Shown here: in pieces, positions 42,890 through 51,921 of the stretch | Numbering within the stretch: position 1 is the first letter of the stretch | Layout of the letters: the number at the start of each line of letters is the position of its first letter | Assembly: GCA_039111475.1 (NCBI GenBank) | Contig: JBCCIP010000014.1 | Location: 56,780-120,779, forward strand | Direction of reading: 5' to 3' | Length of the DNA: 64,000 nucleotides | Source: JAUIET01 sp039111475 | GTDB taxonomy: Bacteria; Pseudomonadota; Gammaproteobacteria; Pseudomonadales; JAUIET01 | Made by a program: the position numbers and the translations under genes | The notes under the pieces: generated by a model | What the model saw: the letters and a program-made list of their open reading frames with translations, nothing else | What the model was told of the DNA's origin: nothing | Databases searched by the model: none

Positions 42890-43684
42890 ATGAGTATTCT
42901 CGATCGCTTTCGATTAGATGGCAAATTGGCGCTGGTAACGGGCGGCGGGCGCGGTATTGGTGAGGCCTGTGCGCTGGCGTTTGCCGAGGCAGGCGCCAAC
43001 GTGGTGATTGGCGCGCGCACCGAATCGCAGTTGGACACTGTTGCCGAGAAAATACGCGCTATGGGTCAGCGTGCGCTGGTCGTGCCGCTAAACGTGATGA
43101 AGGAGGACCAGCTTGACAATTTTGTTGACCAGGCAATGGCGGAGTTCGGCCGTATTGATATTCTTGTCAATAACGCAGGGGGTGGTGCCGGGCCAGCACC
43201 GGCACTACAGACATCAACAAAACAAATGGAAGCTGATTTCCGCTTCAATACAGTATCAGCGTTTCAATTGAGCAAACTGGTTGCACCACTAATGGTTGAA
43301 ACGGCAGGAAGTGGCTCTATTGTGAATATCTCATCGGTGGCCGGCAGGCACCCGCACCCTTGTTTCGCCGCCTATGGTGTTGCCAAAGCGTCTTTGTCGT
43401 TTCTCAGTCAGGAACTGGCTCAGGAATTTGCACCCAAAGTGCGGGTAAATGCGATTGCTGTGGGTTCCACAAAAACCAGCGCTCTGGATACCGTACTTAC
43501 GCCGGAAATCGAACAAGCCATGGTTGAGTTGACCCCAATGGACCGGCTTGGTGAAGTGGAAGACATTTCCGCCTGCGCCTTGTATCTGGCTGCGCCGGCG
43601 TCAGGGTATTTGACCGGCGATGTGCTTCAGGTCAATGGCGGCTTGCAAACCTTGAATATGATCATGCCTCGCGCCTTCGAATAA
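42890..43684 (+). CDS. Short-chain dehydrogenase/reductase (hydroxysteroid-dehydrogenase-like)
   Basis: A 264-residue classical SDR: T-G-G-G-R-G-I-G at the cofactor site, N-N-A-G-G-G, catalytic Ser in N-I-S-S-V-A-G, and Y-G-V-A-K with the Tyr and Lys. It oxidises or reduces a secondary alcohol with NAD(P). Overall it resembles 7-alpha-hydroxysteroid dehydrogenase and 3-oxoacyl-ACP reductase relatives; substrate cannot be fixed. The SnoaL-like gene starts four bases after its stop, so they form a pair, perhaps for an alicyclic or steroid-like compound. Confidence 0.9.
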   Translation: MSILDRFRLDGKLALVTGGGRGIGEACALAFAEAGANVVIGARTESQLDTVAEKIRAMGQRALVVPLNVMKEDQLDNFVDQAMAEFGRIDILVNNAGGGAGPAPALQTSTKQMEADFRFNTVSAFQLSKLVAPLMVETAGSGSIVNISSVAGRHPHPCFAAYGVAKASLSFLSQELAQEFAPKVRVNAIAVGSTKTSALDTVLTPEIEQAMVELTPMDRLGEVEDISACALYLAAPASGYLTGDVLQVNGGLQTLNMIMPRAFE

Positions 43685-43688
43685 GCCT

Positions 43689-44243
43689 ATGGATCGCGAA
43701 GAACAAATCACACAGCTGTTAGACAAACAGGCTATTACCGATTTGCTGTACGCTTACTGTAACGCGGCAGACCGGCATGACAATGACAAAATGCGTCAGC
43801 TGTATCACGAAGACGCGATTGATGATCACGGCGGCTTCTTCAAAGGCCCGGCGATGGATTTTATCGATCATTTACCAGATATCCAGAAATCGATGCGCAT
43901 CCTGCATCACAACCTGACGACAATGAACATCGCTATCGAAGGCGACTATGCAGAGGGCGAGATATACGTGCTTGCCTTCCATCAGGCGCTTGATGAAAAC
44001 AACGCACCCATTGATGTGCTGATAGGTGGTCGCTATCTGGACAAATATGAAAAGCGTGATGGCGTTTGGAAATTCAGTTACAAGGCCGTGCTCGCCGACT
44101 GGGTCAAGATCAGCGAACCAAGTGAGGTACGTCTGGATCATCCCTTTGTTGCGGGTTCATACATTGGCGAACCCGGACAAAGCGACCCTTCTTACGCTAC
44201 CTTTTGTTTGTTAACACCTGGCAAGCCACCATTTAACAGTTAA
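43689..44243 (+). CDS. SnoaL-like / NTF2-fold protein
   Basis: A 184-residue protein of the SnoaL_4 type (NTF2 fold). The N-terminal helix Q-A-I-T-D-L-L-Y-A-Y-C-N-A-A-D-R-H-D and the following L-Y-H-E-D-A are typical. Members include dehydratases, isomerases and hydroxylase components with an Asp/His active-site pocket; D-R-H-D and H-E-D-A may supply these. It is paired with the SDR, consistent with one catabolic step following another, but no substrate can be inferred. The next gene on the strand starts 129 bases later and belongs to a different unit. Confidence 0.85.
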   Translation: MDREEQITQLLDKQAITDLLYAYCNAADRHDNDKMRQLYHEDAIDDHGGFFKGPAMDFIDHLPDIQKSMRILHHNLTTMNIAIEGDYAEGEIYVLAFHQALDENNAPIDVLIGGRYLDKYEKRDGVWKFSYKAVLADWVKISEPSEVRLDHPFVAGSYIGEPGQSDPSYATFCLLTPGKPPFNS

Positions 44244-44371
44244 TCAGCCCGTTCATCGGACGCTTTGTCGGCCTTCCTTTGTACACAACCGGGTGCACGA
44301 CGAACTGTGCTGTCGTCGAGATTTATTTCGGTTAATGTTGCGGGGCTATTTACATCGAGTCTCCCAACACA

Positions 44372-46228
44372 ATGCCGAAAACGCCGTTCTCTCTGCTGCT
44401 GGGCAGTTTGCTTCTTTCGCTATTATCAACTCAGCTCATGGCACACTCAGCCATGTTTCCAGATCAATTTCGTTATGACGGCAGCAATGAGGGGCGCCTG
44501 GAATATGTGGCTGGCAGTGGCGGGCCGAGCAAAGCCAAAGCGATTCTGAGTAACCAGAATTGTGTCGACGGTCTGGCGGGTGACTACCCTTGCCGTAATA
44601 TTGATTTGCGTTCACTAATGAGTAAAACAGAACTGGGTGGTGGCGACACGTATCTGAACGACATATGGGGCTGGACAGATCTCACCACTGGCACTGAAGT
44701 GGCCATTGTAGGGCGCGAGAATGGCACCTCGTTTGTTGATATTAGCGACCCCACCGACCCGCAGCTAATGGGCTTCCTGCCATCGTCAAATGGTGGTGTT
44801 GGCGACTGGCGCGACATTAAGGTGTATCAAGACCATGCTTATATAGTGGCCGACGGCGCAGGCAACAACACTCACGGTTTACAGATATTAGATTTAAGCA
44901 CATTGAGCGGAATCACACCGGGAAGCACGCTCAGCGAAACAGCACTGCACACAGGTTTTGGCAATGCGCATAATATCGCGATCAACGAAGACAGCGGTTT
45001 TGCATACGTAGTTGGCGCTGACCAATGCAGCGGCGGCCTGTATATGCTGGATATTTCTACACCGGCGAACCCGCAGTTCGCCGGTTGTTTCTCAGAAGAC
45101 GGTTACACGCACGACGCCCAGTGCGTGATTTACCGAGGTCCGGATACACGCTTCTTTGGTCAGGAAATCTGTGTCGCCTACAACGAAGACACGCTGACGG
45201 TAGTTGATGTAACAACGAAAAGCAATCCGGTCATGTTGTCGCGCACGCCCTACCCGGGTGCTCAATACACTCACCAGGGATGGTTTGTCAGTGACAACCA
45301 TACATACATCGTTATGAATGACGAACTGGATGAGCAAAACGATGGCGTGAATACCACCAGCTATATGTGGAACATGAGCTTGCTGGACGCTCCGATTGAG
45401 ACCGGTAGGTACCGCGGCAACTCCAGGGCGATAGATCACAACATGTATACACGTGACGGGTATGTGTTTGAGTCAAATTATCGCGAGGGGCTTCGAATTC
45501 TCAATGCCAGTAACGTAGATAGTGGCTCAATGAGCGAGCGCGCCTACTTCGACACCATTCCATGCTCTGACGCTCCGCGTTTTTCGGGCGCCTGGAGTAG
45601 CTACATCTACTTTGCCAGCGGCAACGTTATTGTTAGTGATATTGAGGCAGGTTTGTTTGTGCTTAGGCCCGACACGGCTGCCATTGCTGCCAATGCCAAT
45701 AATGCGGCTCCGGCCAGCAGTCCTGTTTGCGCACCTGAGCCAGAGCCCACACCAGAACCAGAGCCCACACCTGAGCCAGAGCCCACACCCGAGCCAGAGC
45801 CCACTCCCGAGCCAGAGCCCACACCCGAGCCAGAGCCCACTCCCGAGCCAGAGCCCACTCCCGAGCCAGAGCCCACTCCCGAGCCAGAGCCCACTCCTGA
45901 GCCAGAACCTACGCCTGAGCCAGAACCTACGCCTGAGCCAGAACCTACGCCTGAGCCAGAACCTACACCTGCTCCTCAGCCACAGCCAGAACCCGCTCCT
46001 GAACCGACGCCTGAGCCGGAACCTACGCCAGAGCCGGAACCTACGCCAGAGCCGGAACCTACGCCAGAGCCGGAACCTACGCCAGAGCCCGAACCGGCAC
46101 CACCAACACAACCAGTGTCGCCTCAACCAGCGGCCGCAAATTCATCCGGTGGCGGCGGTGGCAGTACCTCACCGCTGGTGGCTGCGTTGTTAGCAGCTGC
46201 AGCACTTCGAAGGCGAAAAAAGCTCTAG
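44372..46228 (+). CDS. Choice-of-anchor B family surface protein with PEPEPT stalk, GlyGly-CTERM
   Basis: A 618-residue paralogue of the protein at 13620-15146. It has the same signal peptide style, the mature start H-S-A-M-F-P-D-Q-F-R-Y, and a near-identical propeller region (L-N-D-I-W-G-W-T-D-L, Y-T-H-Q-G-W-F-V). In place of the short Pro/Asp linker there is a stalk of about 120 residues of PEPEPT repeats, then polyglycine-Ser, a hydrophobic Ala/Leu helix and R-R-R-K-K, a GlyGly-CTERM signal. It is presumably anchored or released at the outer surface after rhombosortase cutting. Unlike its paralogue it has no FixH-like or peroxidase neighbour. Its stop overlaps the convergent ABC exporter by four bases. 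Confidence 0.88.
   Translation: MPKTPFSLLLGSLLLSLLSTQLMAHSAMFPDQFRYDGSNEGRLEYVAGSGGPSKAKAILSNQNCVDGLAGDYPCRNIDLRSLMSKTELGGGDTYLNDIWGWTDLTTGTEVAIVGRENGTSFVDISDPTDPQLMGFLPSSNGGVGDWRDIKVYQDHAYIVADGAGNNTHGLQILDLSTLSGITPGSTLSETALHTGFGNAHNIAINEDSGFAYVVGADQCSGGLYMLDISTPANPQFAGCFSEDGYTHDAQCVIYRGPDTRFFGQEICVAYNEDTLTVVDVTTKSNPVMLSRTPYPGAQYTHQGWFVSDNHTYIVMNDELDEQNDGVNTTSYMWNMSLLDAPIETGRYRGNSRAIDHNMYTRDGYVFESNYREGLRILNASNVDSGSMSERAYFDTIPCSDAPRFSGAWSSYIYFASGNVIVSDIEAGLFVLRPDTAAIAANANNAAPASSPVCAPEPEPTPEPEPTPEPEPTPEPEPTPEPEPTPEPEPTPEPEPTPEPEPTPEPEPTPEPEPTPEPEPTPEPEPTPEPEPTPAPQPQPEPAPEPTPEPEPTPEPEPTPEPEPTPEPEPTPEPEPAPPTQPVSPQPAAANSSGGGGGSTSPLVAALLAAAALRRRKKL
45734..46099 (+). repeat. Tandem 18-bp repeat encoding PEPEPT
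   Basis: Thirteen consecutive 18-base units (45734-45967) each encode P-E-P-E-P-T. A 42-base divergent segment (45968-46009) interrupts, then four more units and a degenerate one run to 46099. Third-codon positions change in blocks (ccc-act units, then cct-acg, then ccg-acg), which points to stepwise expansion by slippage or recombination. The product is a rigid, acidic proline-rich stalk. Confidence 0.95.
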
Positions 46229-48048
46229 AGAGGTACTTGCTCTCGCTCCTGCGCTCGCCAGAGCGCGGCATAGGCACTGTCTGATTGCAGCAAGGAATCA
46301 TGACTGCCTTGTTCAACAATGCCGCCCTCACCCATGACAATAATGCGGTCTGAATCGACCACCGTTGATAAACGATGAGCGATGGTCAAGCTGGTATGAC
46401 CTTGTTGAAATTCCTTTAGCGCAGACATGATTGCCCGTTCGGAGCGGCTATCCAGCGAGGAAGTTGCTTCGTCAAACACCAAAATGGGCGCACCTTTCAA
46501 AATGGTTCGCGCAATCGCAACGCGTTGTTTCTCGCCGCCAGAGAGCTTTAGCCCGCGCTCACCAACGACGGTATCCACGCCGTCGGGCAAAGACGCAATA
46601 AAGTCCTGCAAGTGTGCCATTTTGATTGCGGCGCGCACTTCCTTATCGCTGGCATCAATTCGACCGTAACGTATGTTTTCTAAAATGGAGTCATTGAACA
46701 ATACGGTATCTTGCGGAACAATCCCTATGGCGTCGCGCACAGACTTTTGGGTACATTGCGATATGTCCTGACCATTAATCAGTACTTGACCAGCTTTGCT
46801 CTGCCCGTCCGGGCTAGGGTCATAGAATCGGAATAGCAGCTTCACCAAAGTCGACTTGCCAGCACCACTGCCGCCAACCAATGCCACTTTTTCGCCCGGA
46901 TGAATAATGAAGTCCAGATTATGCAAAATATTGCGGTCGTTATTGTAGCGAAAGCTCACATTGCCAAACTGCACGCTGGGCGGTTTGTCTGCAGGTAGTT
47001 GCAGCTCAACAGCGTCAACCGCATCGCGCACAGAGGGTTGTTCGTCAAGTAAGGCAAACATCTGCTCAATGTTTGCCATCGAGCCCTTAATCTCTCTGTA
47101 GACGAACCCGAGAAAATTGAGCGGCAAAAAAAGCTGCAGCATAAATGCATTAATCAACACAAAATCACCCAAGGTCATATCACCAGTGGTGACTCTTTGC
47201 GCTGCAAGCATCATCATGGCAGTCATTGCCGCTGCAATAATAAAAGCCTGGCCCGCGTTGAGAGTAAACAGCGACAAACGGTTTTTGCGACGAGCAGATT
47301 CCCAATCTGCCAGATCAAGGTCATAACGATCAGCCTCAAATTTCTCGTTAGTGAAATACTTTACCGTTTCATAATTCAACAAACTGTCTATAGCGTGCGT
47401 ATTACTCGTAGAGTCTGCCAGGTTCGCCTCACGCACAAAGCGCGTGCGCCACTCAGTAGTAACAACGGAAAAAGCAACGTACAAGGCAATAGCAACAAGG
47501 GTGATAGCCGCAAAGTGCCAGCCGTAGTTCGTCATCAGCAAGCCAATCACCAGAAATATTTCCAGAAAAGTGGGCACTATATTAAACACAAAGAAGCGCA
47601 TCAAAAAACCAACACCGGTGGTGCCGCGTTCAATGTCGCGCGCAAGTCCGCCGGTTCGCCGATTTAAATGAAAGTCCAGGTCAAGCGCATGCAGATGTTC
47701 AAAAACCTGCAGACCGATCCTGCGCATGGCTCGCTCGGTAACGCGGCCAAACACCGTATCACGCAGTTCGCCAAATACGACGCTGGAAAATCGCGCCATG
47801 CCATACGCCACCACCAATGCGACTGGAACGATTATCAGTTCACTGCCAGCGGGTTCAGAGTCCAGTGAGTCAACAATATATTTCAACAGGAAAGGGCCGA
47901 TCACACTGGCGCCCTTGGCGGCCAGCAAGCAAAGAAATGCCACAACTATTCTATTTCGGTAGCCGCTCAGGTGCGGCCAGATCATCTGAAATACGCGCCA
48001 GTTCAGTTTTGCATCGGCATTGTCGGCTAGCTGGCCGTGGGGTGACAT
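46225..48048 (-). CDS. ATM1/ABCB-type ABC exporter, fused permease and ATPase
   Basis: A 607-residue half-transporter with six membrane segments (about 30-320) and a C-terminal ATPase: Walker A G-G-S-G-A-G-K-S-T, signature L-S-G-G-E-K-Q-R-V, Walker B I-L-V-F-D-E-A-T-S-S-L-D, H-loop A-H-R-L-S-T-V. The membrane part (G-T-T-G-V-G-F-L-M-R and the N-Y-E-T-V-K-Y-F segment) is characteristic of the ATM1/ABCB6-7/HMT1 group, which exports glutathione-type conjugates or metal-thiol complexes. It should work as a homodimer. gshA is encoded elsewhere in the window but not linked. Confidence 0.92.
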   Translation of the reverse strand: MSPHGQLADNADAKLNWRVFQMIWPHLSGYRNRIVVAFLCLLAAKGASVIGPFLLKYIVDSLDSEPAGSELIIVPVALVVAYGMARFSSVVFGELRDTVFGRVTERAMRRIGLQVFEHLHALDLDFHLNRRTGGLARDIERGTTGVGFLMRFFVFNIVPTFLEIFLVIGLLMTNYGWHFAAITLVAIALYVAFSVVTTEWRTRFVREANLADSTSNTHAIDSLLNYETVKYFTNEKFEADRYDLDLADWESARRKNRLSLFTLNAGQAFIIAAAMTAMMMLAAQRVTTGDMTLGDFVLINAFMLQLFLPLNFLGFVYREIKGSMANIEQMFALLDEQPSVRDAVDAVELQLPADKPPSVQFGNVSFRYNNDRNILHNLDFIIHPGEKVALVGGSGAGKSTLVKLLFRFYDPSPDGQSKAGQVLINGQDISQCTQKSVRDAIGIVPQDTVLFNDSILENIRYGRIDASDKEVRAAIKMAHLQDFIASLPDGVDTVVGERGLKLSGGEKQRVAIARTILKGAPILVFDEATSSLDSRSERAIMSALKEFQQGHTSLTIAHRLSTVVDSDRIIVMGEGGIVEQGSHDSLLQSDSAYAALWRAQEREQVPL

Positions 48049-48051
48049 GTC

Positions 48052-49182
48052 TTAGCAGCCGCCATCCAGAGCGTTTATCCACTCACTTAACAGTGCTATG
48101 CCCTCGGTGTGCGCCAGTGATCTACCCAGTTCTGGCATCATGTCGCCAGGCTTGGTAGATCGCATACGAAACGTCATGATCGACTGCTCAGCGTTTCCTG
48201 GAACGATAGAGTATTGTCGGTTGCCAGTGCCTCGCCCTGCGGCTACGGGCGGTTTGCATACACCCATAGAAAGCACGTTTTCGTTCTGAATATTAAGCAG
48301 CAAAGCCGAGGTGTCGGCAGCTCCATTCGGGTTGTGGCAATGACTGCAGTTGATATCAAGATAAGACCGTGCACGTTCATCCAGTGAATGCTCAGCGCTG
48401 CTCTGCCAATCGGCGTTGGCCACAATTGTTTCAGGCATTCCGGTTAACGACAACTTCTCGCGCCACGCCGTGAGTTGAGCTGTGCCGGCATGGTAGACCG
48501 AGGCCTTGTGCAAGTGCCTTGCCTTGGGCCCTATGGGCAGCAGTTGTTTCGAGCCGTGATTGGTTTCATGGCAGCCTGCGCACTGATTTTTGTCGGGAAC
48601 CACGTAGGCAAATGATTGAGCCACATCGCTACCTGACTCAAGCAGCGAGAGTGACTTGATATCGCCAGTGATCTCCAGACTTGCATCGGTCTGCTGGTCA
48701 TTCCATACATAAGGCAAAGCCTGCCAGTGGTCGCTTTGACGAACCAGTAAACGGGTTTCTATTAATCGCACTTTGCTAAGATCAAGTTCGCCATTTTCGA
48801 AGTACTGCGCTTGATCTGCCTGTTTGAGTACCAGGTTAAATTCGGCATCGGCTCCGCCGGCTCTGGGATAAAAAAAGGTTTTGGAAATAACTGTACCGAC
48901 CGGAAAATCAAAAGTTTCCTCGGCGCTGTAGCCAATCTCCTCGTCTCTAGGAATCCAAACTGTCCGCAGTTTATGCGCGTAATCAGTAAACAAACTGCTG
49001 TTTAAATCATAAGGTACGGCATGTTTATTCAGCGACAAGCGCTGATTATTAACGGATAACAACTGCCAAGCGCTGAGTTGTTGAGGAACAGCATCCGCCG
49101 CGTGCAGCTTAACGTCCTGCGGAGTCTGCGAGCAAGACGACAGCAGTACGCTGGCAATTAGCAGTAAAACGAAGCGGCGCAT
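48052..49182 (-). CDS. SO2930-type di-heme c-type cytochrome, lipoprotein
   Basis: A 376-residue predicted lipoprotein (L-S-S-C17). A beta-rich N-terminal part with Y-D-L-N-S-S-L-F-T-D-Y-A-H-K-L-R and W-I-P-R-D is followed by two c-type haem sites, C201-A-G-C-H205 and C279-S-H-C-H283. I recognise this as the conserved family (HNE_0200/SO_2930) regularly found beside a parallel-beta-helix protein, as here: its start directly abuts the stop of that gene. The function of the pair is not established. Two haem sites in the periplasm suggest electron transfer or oxidation of a substrate bound by the partner. Confidence 0.87.
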   Translation of the reverse strand: MRRFVLLLIASVLLSSCSQTPQDVKLHAADAVPQQLSAWQLLSVNNQRLSLNKHAVPYDLNSSLFTDYAHKLRTVWIPRDEEIGYSAEETFDFPVGTVISKTFFYPRAGGADAEFNLVLKQADQAQYFENGELDLSKVRLIETRLLVRQSDHWQALPYVWNDQQTDASLEITGDIKSLSLLESGSDVAQSFAYVVPDKNQCAGCHETNHGSKQLLPIGPKARHLHKASVYHAGTAQLTAWREKLSLTGMPETIVANADWQSSAEHSLDERARSYLDINCSHCHNPNGAADTSALLLNIQNENVLSMGVCKPPVAAGRGTGNRQYSIVPGNAEQSIMTFRMRSTKPGDMMPELGRSLAHTEGIALLSEWINALDGGC

Positions 49183-50427
49183 CTAGCCGCCCAGCGTCAT
49201 TTCGATCGCAGGCAATTTGGCCAGCTCACACTGATGCGGTGCAATGTCTTTGCTAACAGATTCGAAATCGTTAGCCGCATCCAGATTAATAAACCCGGCA
49301 CCTTCTTCCTGAACGCACAAACGCAAGTCGTTGGGCAATGAGCCATCAACCAGTCGTTCGGGGTTCACTACGCCGTCCCACAGAATATCTGGCAAGCTAC
49401 CACTTAGGCCATACTCGGCGATGCGCAGCGCTTTCAAACGAACATCACCCGGTGTGCCTCCAGCGCCACTCATTTCGTTGTCGTAAATAAATATGCTTTC
49501 AGGGTAAGGGTCGAAATCTTCAGCGCTGGCCTTGTCGCTAAAAAACCCGGCAGTGAAATAGCTGGTGACTAGAATACTTGCGGTGTTATTGTCTTTGATC
49601 CGGTTATTGAATATTTCCACCTTGTCATTCGAGTTAATGACAACGCCCGAGCCTGCTGGAACGCTGGCAACCGGTGTGCCATCTGCGCCAAAGTTCTCAG
49701 TGTTATTGTTGTTAATCTCGTTGTTATACACGCGCGTGCTGTGACCAGGTTGTGGCAGATTGGGCATGTTAAATACCAGAATGCCGCCGGTGTTGTTAAC
49801 GGCTACGTTTTCATACACGTCAGCGCCAATGCTGTTTTCTATTTCAATACCGGCCACGTTGTATTCAGCGCGATTTCTACGCACAACGATATTGGTAGAC
49901 TGGCCAACGTAAATTCCAGCATCAGATGCTGCAATAGCAACAGAATCTTCAATCAATACGTTGTTCATCTGTACGGGGTAAATACCGTATGCGCCATTGC
50001 TGGTTTTTGGGCCATCCGTCCATTCGGTTCGCACACGTTGTACAATCAGGTTTTCGCCTTGATTAATCTTAATCGCATCGCCTTTTGTATCTTCAATGGC
50101 CAGATCCTGCAGCGTGAAGTCGCTGGCATTAACCAGCAAACCTTCGGCACCCTGTATCTGGTTCTTAAAACTGAGCACCGTTTTGTCGATACCGGCCCCG
50201 CGCAGAGTGACGCCGTCCACATTCAAGCTGAGACCGCGAGTCATATCAAACCGGCCTTCAGGCAGTTCTATGACGTCACCAGGCTTGGCAGATATCAGCT
50301 TCTTTAGCAATGATTTCTGAAAATCATCAGTACTCGTATTGGCCGCTGGCTCAACCGGCGCGGCTGTCTCCTGGCCGCAGGCAAGGATAAACAGTGATAG
50401 AGAGATCAAAAGCAAAGCGCGAAGCAT
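49183..50427 (-). CDS. Parallel beta-helix repeat lipoprotein (partner of the di-heme cytochrome)
   Basis: A 414-residue lipoprotein (L-A-C17). It begins with a pectin-lyase-like capping region (K-P-G-D-V-I-E-L-P-E-G-R-F) and continues with successive right-handed beta-helix coils rich in N-N-x, for example V-R-R-N-R-A-E-Y-N-V-A-G-I-E-I-E-N-S and V-Y-N-N-E-I-N-N-N-N-T. Such helices usually bind or cleave polysaccharide, but I see no lyase active site. This is the regular neighbour family of the di-heme cytochrome. It is first of the two genes and must be co-transcribed with the cytochrome. The true ligand is unknown. Confidence 0.87.
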   Translation of the reverse strand: MLRALLLISLSLFILACGQETAAPVEPAANTSTDDFQKSLLKKLISAKPGDVIELPEGRFDMTRGLSLNVDGVTLRGAGIDKTVLSFKNQIQGAEGLLVNASDFTLQDLAIEDTKGDAIKINQGENLIVQRVRTEWTDGPKTSNGAYGIYPVQMNNVLIEDSVAIAASDAGIYVGQSTNIVVRRNRAEYNVAGIEIENSIGADVYENVAVNNTGGILVFNMPNLPQPGHSTRVYNNEINNNNTENFGADGTPVASVPAGSGVVINSNDKVEIFNNRIKDNNTASILVTSYFTAGFFSDKASAEDFDPYPESIFIYDNEMSGAGGTPGDVRLKALRIAEYGLSGSLPDILWDGVVNPERLVDGSLPNDLRLCVQEEGAGFINLDAANDFESVSKDIAPHQCELAKLPAIEMTLGG

Positions 50428-50492
50428 AAAGTATTCCCAAAATTACATGGACTAATGTCGTAGGGTACCAGTTTACCGGTAGAATAAGTGTT

Positions 50493-51920
50493 ATGAAAAC
50501 CGTCATTCCAAACTTTGCGGGCAAGCGGGTGCTGGTTCTAGGTGATCTGATGCTGGATCGCTACTGGGCTGGCCCTACCTCACGCATATCGCCCGAAGCA
50601 CCAGTGCCGGTCACGCGCGTGGATGAGCAGTTTGAGCGCCCGGGAGGTGCTGGAAACGTGGCGCTTAATATTACCTCCCTGGGTTGCGAAGCGCGATTGC
50701 TAGGCTATGTAGGTGATGACGAATCAGCGCAGCTTCTGGCGGGCGCACTGCAACAAGCAGGTGTGGAGTGTCAGTTTCAAACGGTAGCCGGGCAGCAAAC
50801 AGTCACCAAACTGCGAGTGCTCAGCCGTAATCAGCAATTAATGCGCCTGGACTTCGAAAAAGGTTTTGCTGATGTTAATGGCGTTGAGTTGCGTAGCGGC
50901 TATGAGCAAGCCATCGCCGGCTGTGGCGCTATCGTATTGTCTGATTACGGTAAAGGCACGCTCGCAGATACCAAGCAAATGATTGACCTCGCGCGCGCCG
51001 CAAATGTACCCGTGCTGATTGACCCAAAAGGTAGTGATTTCAGTAAATACCGCAGGGCGTCATTAATTACGCCTAATGAAGCCGAATTTGAAGCGGTTGT
51101 TGGGCCATGCGCAAATGATGAAGACCTGTTAAAGAAAGGCGAGCAGCTACGCAATGAACTGGAGCTGGACGCTTTGCTGGTGACGCGCAGCGAACGGGGC
51201 ATGGTGTTATTTCAACACGGCCAGGCAGCCGTCACTTTGCCAACCCGTGCGCAGGAAGTATTTGATGTTACGGGTGCCGGAGACACGGTGATCGGTACTC
51301 TGGCTGCGGCAATTGCAGCGGGCGAGAATTTTGAATCTGCAATGCAGCTGTCCAATTTGGCTGCTGGTGTGGTAGTGGGCAAGATCGGTACCGCCACAGC
51401 CAGTGTGGCTGAGCTTCAGCAGGCCATGTTAATACACGAGCCACTACCACGTGGCGTCACCGATGAAGATCAGCTGCTGGAAACGCTGAAAGCGGCCAAG
51501 GCAAACAACGAACGAATTGTTATGACTAATGGCTGCTTTGATATTTTACACGCAGGCCATGTCGCCTATCTTTCCAGTGCGGCTGACCTGGGCGATAGGC
51601 TTATTGTCGCCGTTAACGACGACGACTCAGTAAAACGATTAAAAGGCGAAGGTCGACCGGTTAACGGTGTTCAGCAACGAATGGCGGTGTTGTCGGGCCT
51701 GGAAAGCGTCGATTGGGTTGTACCTTTTAGAGAGGATACGCCGGCACGCCTTATCGCAAAATTACTACCTGACACATTGGTAAAAGGCGGCGATTATGCA
51801 CCTGAAGAGATTGCCGGTGGCGACGCAGTTATAGCCGATGGTGGCGAGGTTAAAGTGCTGCAGTTCATAGATGGTTTGTCTACATCAGCGATTATTTCAG
51901 CGATCAAGAAGCGGGTGTGA
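50493..51920 (+). CDS. hldE: Bifunctional heptose 7-phosphate kinase / heptose 1-phosphate adenylyltransferase
   Basis: A 475-residue two-domain enzyme, the E. coli length being 477. The N-terminal ribokinase-type kinase has R-V-L-V-L-G-D-L-M-L-D-R-Y and the catalytic D-V-T-G-A-G-D-T-V. The C-terminal cytidylyltransferase-like domain starts near 340 with M-T-N-G-C-F-D-I-L-H-A-G-H-V, the HxGH nucleotide-binding site. It phosphorylates and then adenylylates D-glycero-D-manno-heptose for LPS inner core. hldD begins one base after its stop. Confidence 0.97.
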   Translation: MKTVIPNFAGKRVLVLGDLMLDRYWAGPTSRISPEAPVPVTRVDEQFERPGGAGNVALNITSLGCEARLLGYVGDDESAQLLAGALQQAGVECQFQTVAGQQTVTKLRVLSRNQQLMRLDFEKGFADVNGVELRSGYEQAIAGCGAIVLSDYGKGTLADTKQMIDLARAANVPVLIDPKGSDFSKYRRASLITPNEAEFEAVVGPCANDEDLLKKGEQLRNELELDALLVTRSERGMVLFQHGQAAVTLPTRAQEVFDVTGAGDTVIGTLAAAIAAGENFESAMQLSNLAAGVVVGKIGTATASVAELQQAMLIHEPLPRGVTDEDQLLETLKAAKANNERIVMTNGCFDILHAGHVAYLSSAADLGDRLIVAVNDDDSVKRLKGEGRPVNGVQQRMAVLSGLESVDWVVPFREDTPARLIAKLLPDTLVKGGDYAPEEIAGGDAVIADGGEVKVLQFIDGLSTSAIISAIKKRV

Positions 51921-51921
51921 T

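Noticed and set aside
45734..46099. CRISPR-like regular repeats
   Set aside because: Units are contiguous, 18 bases, in frame and coding; there are no spacers.
45527..46193. Long open frames of nearly 200 codons on the minus strand and in another plus frame over the PEPEPT tract
   Set aside because: The 18-base unit has no stop in these frames, so they are by-products of the repeat; their Trp/Arg- or Gln/Ser-Pro-rich translations resemble no protein.
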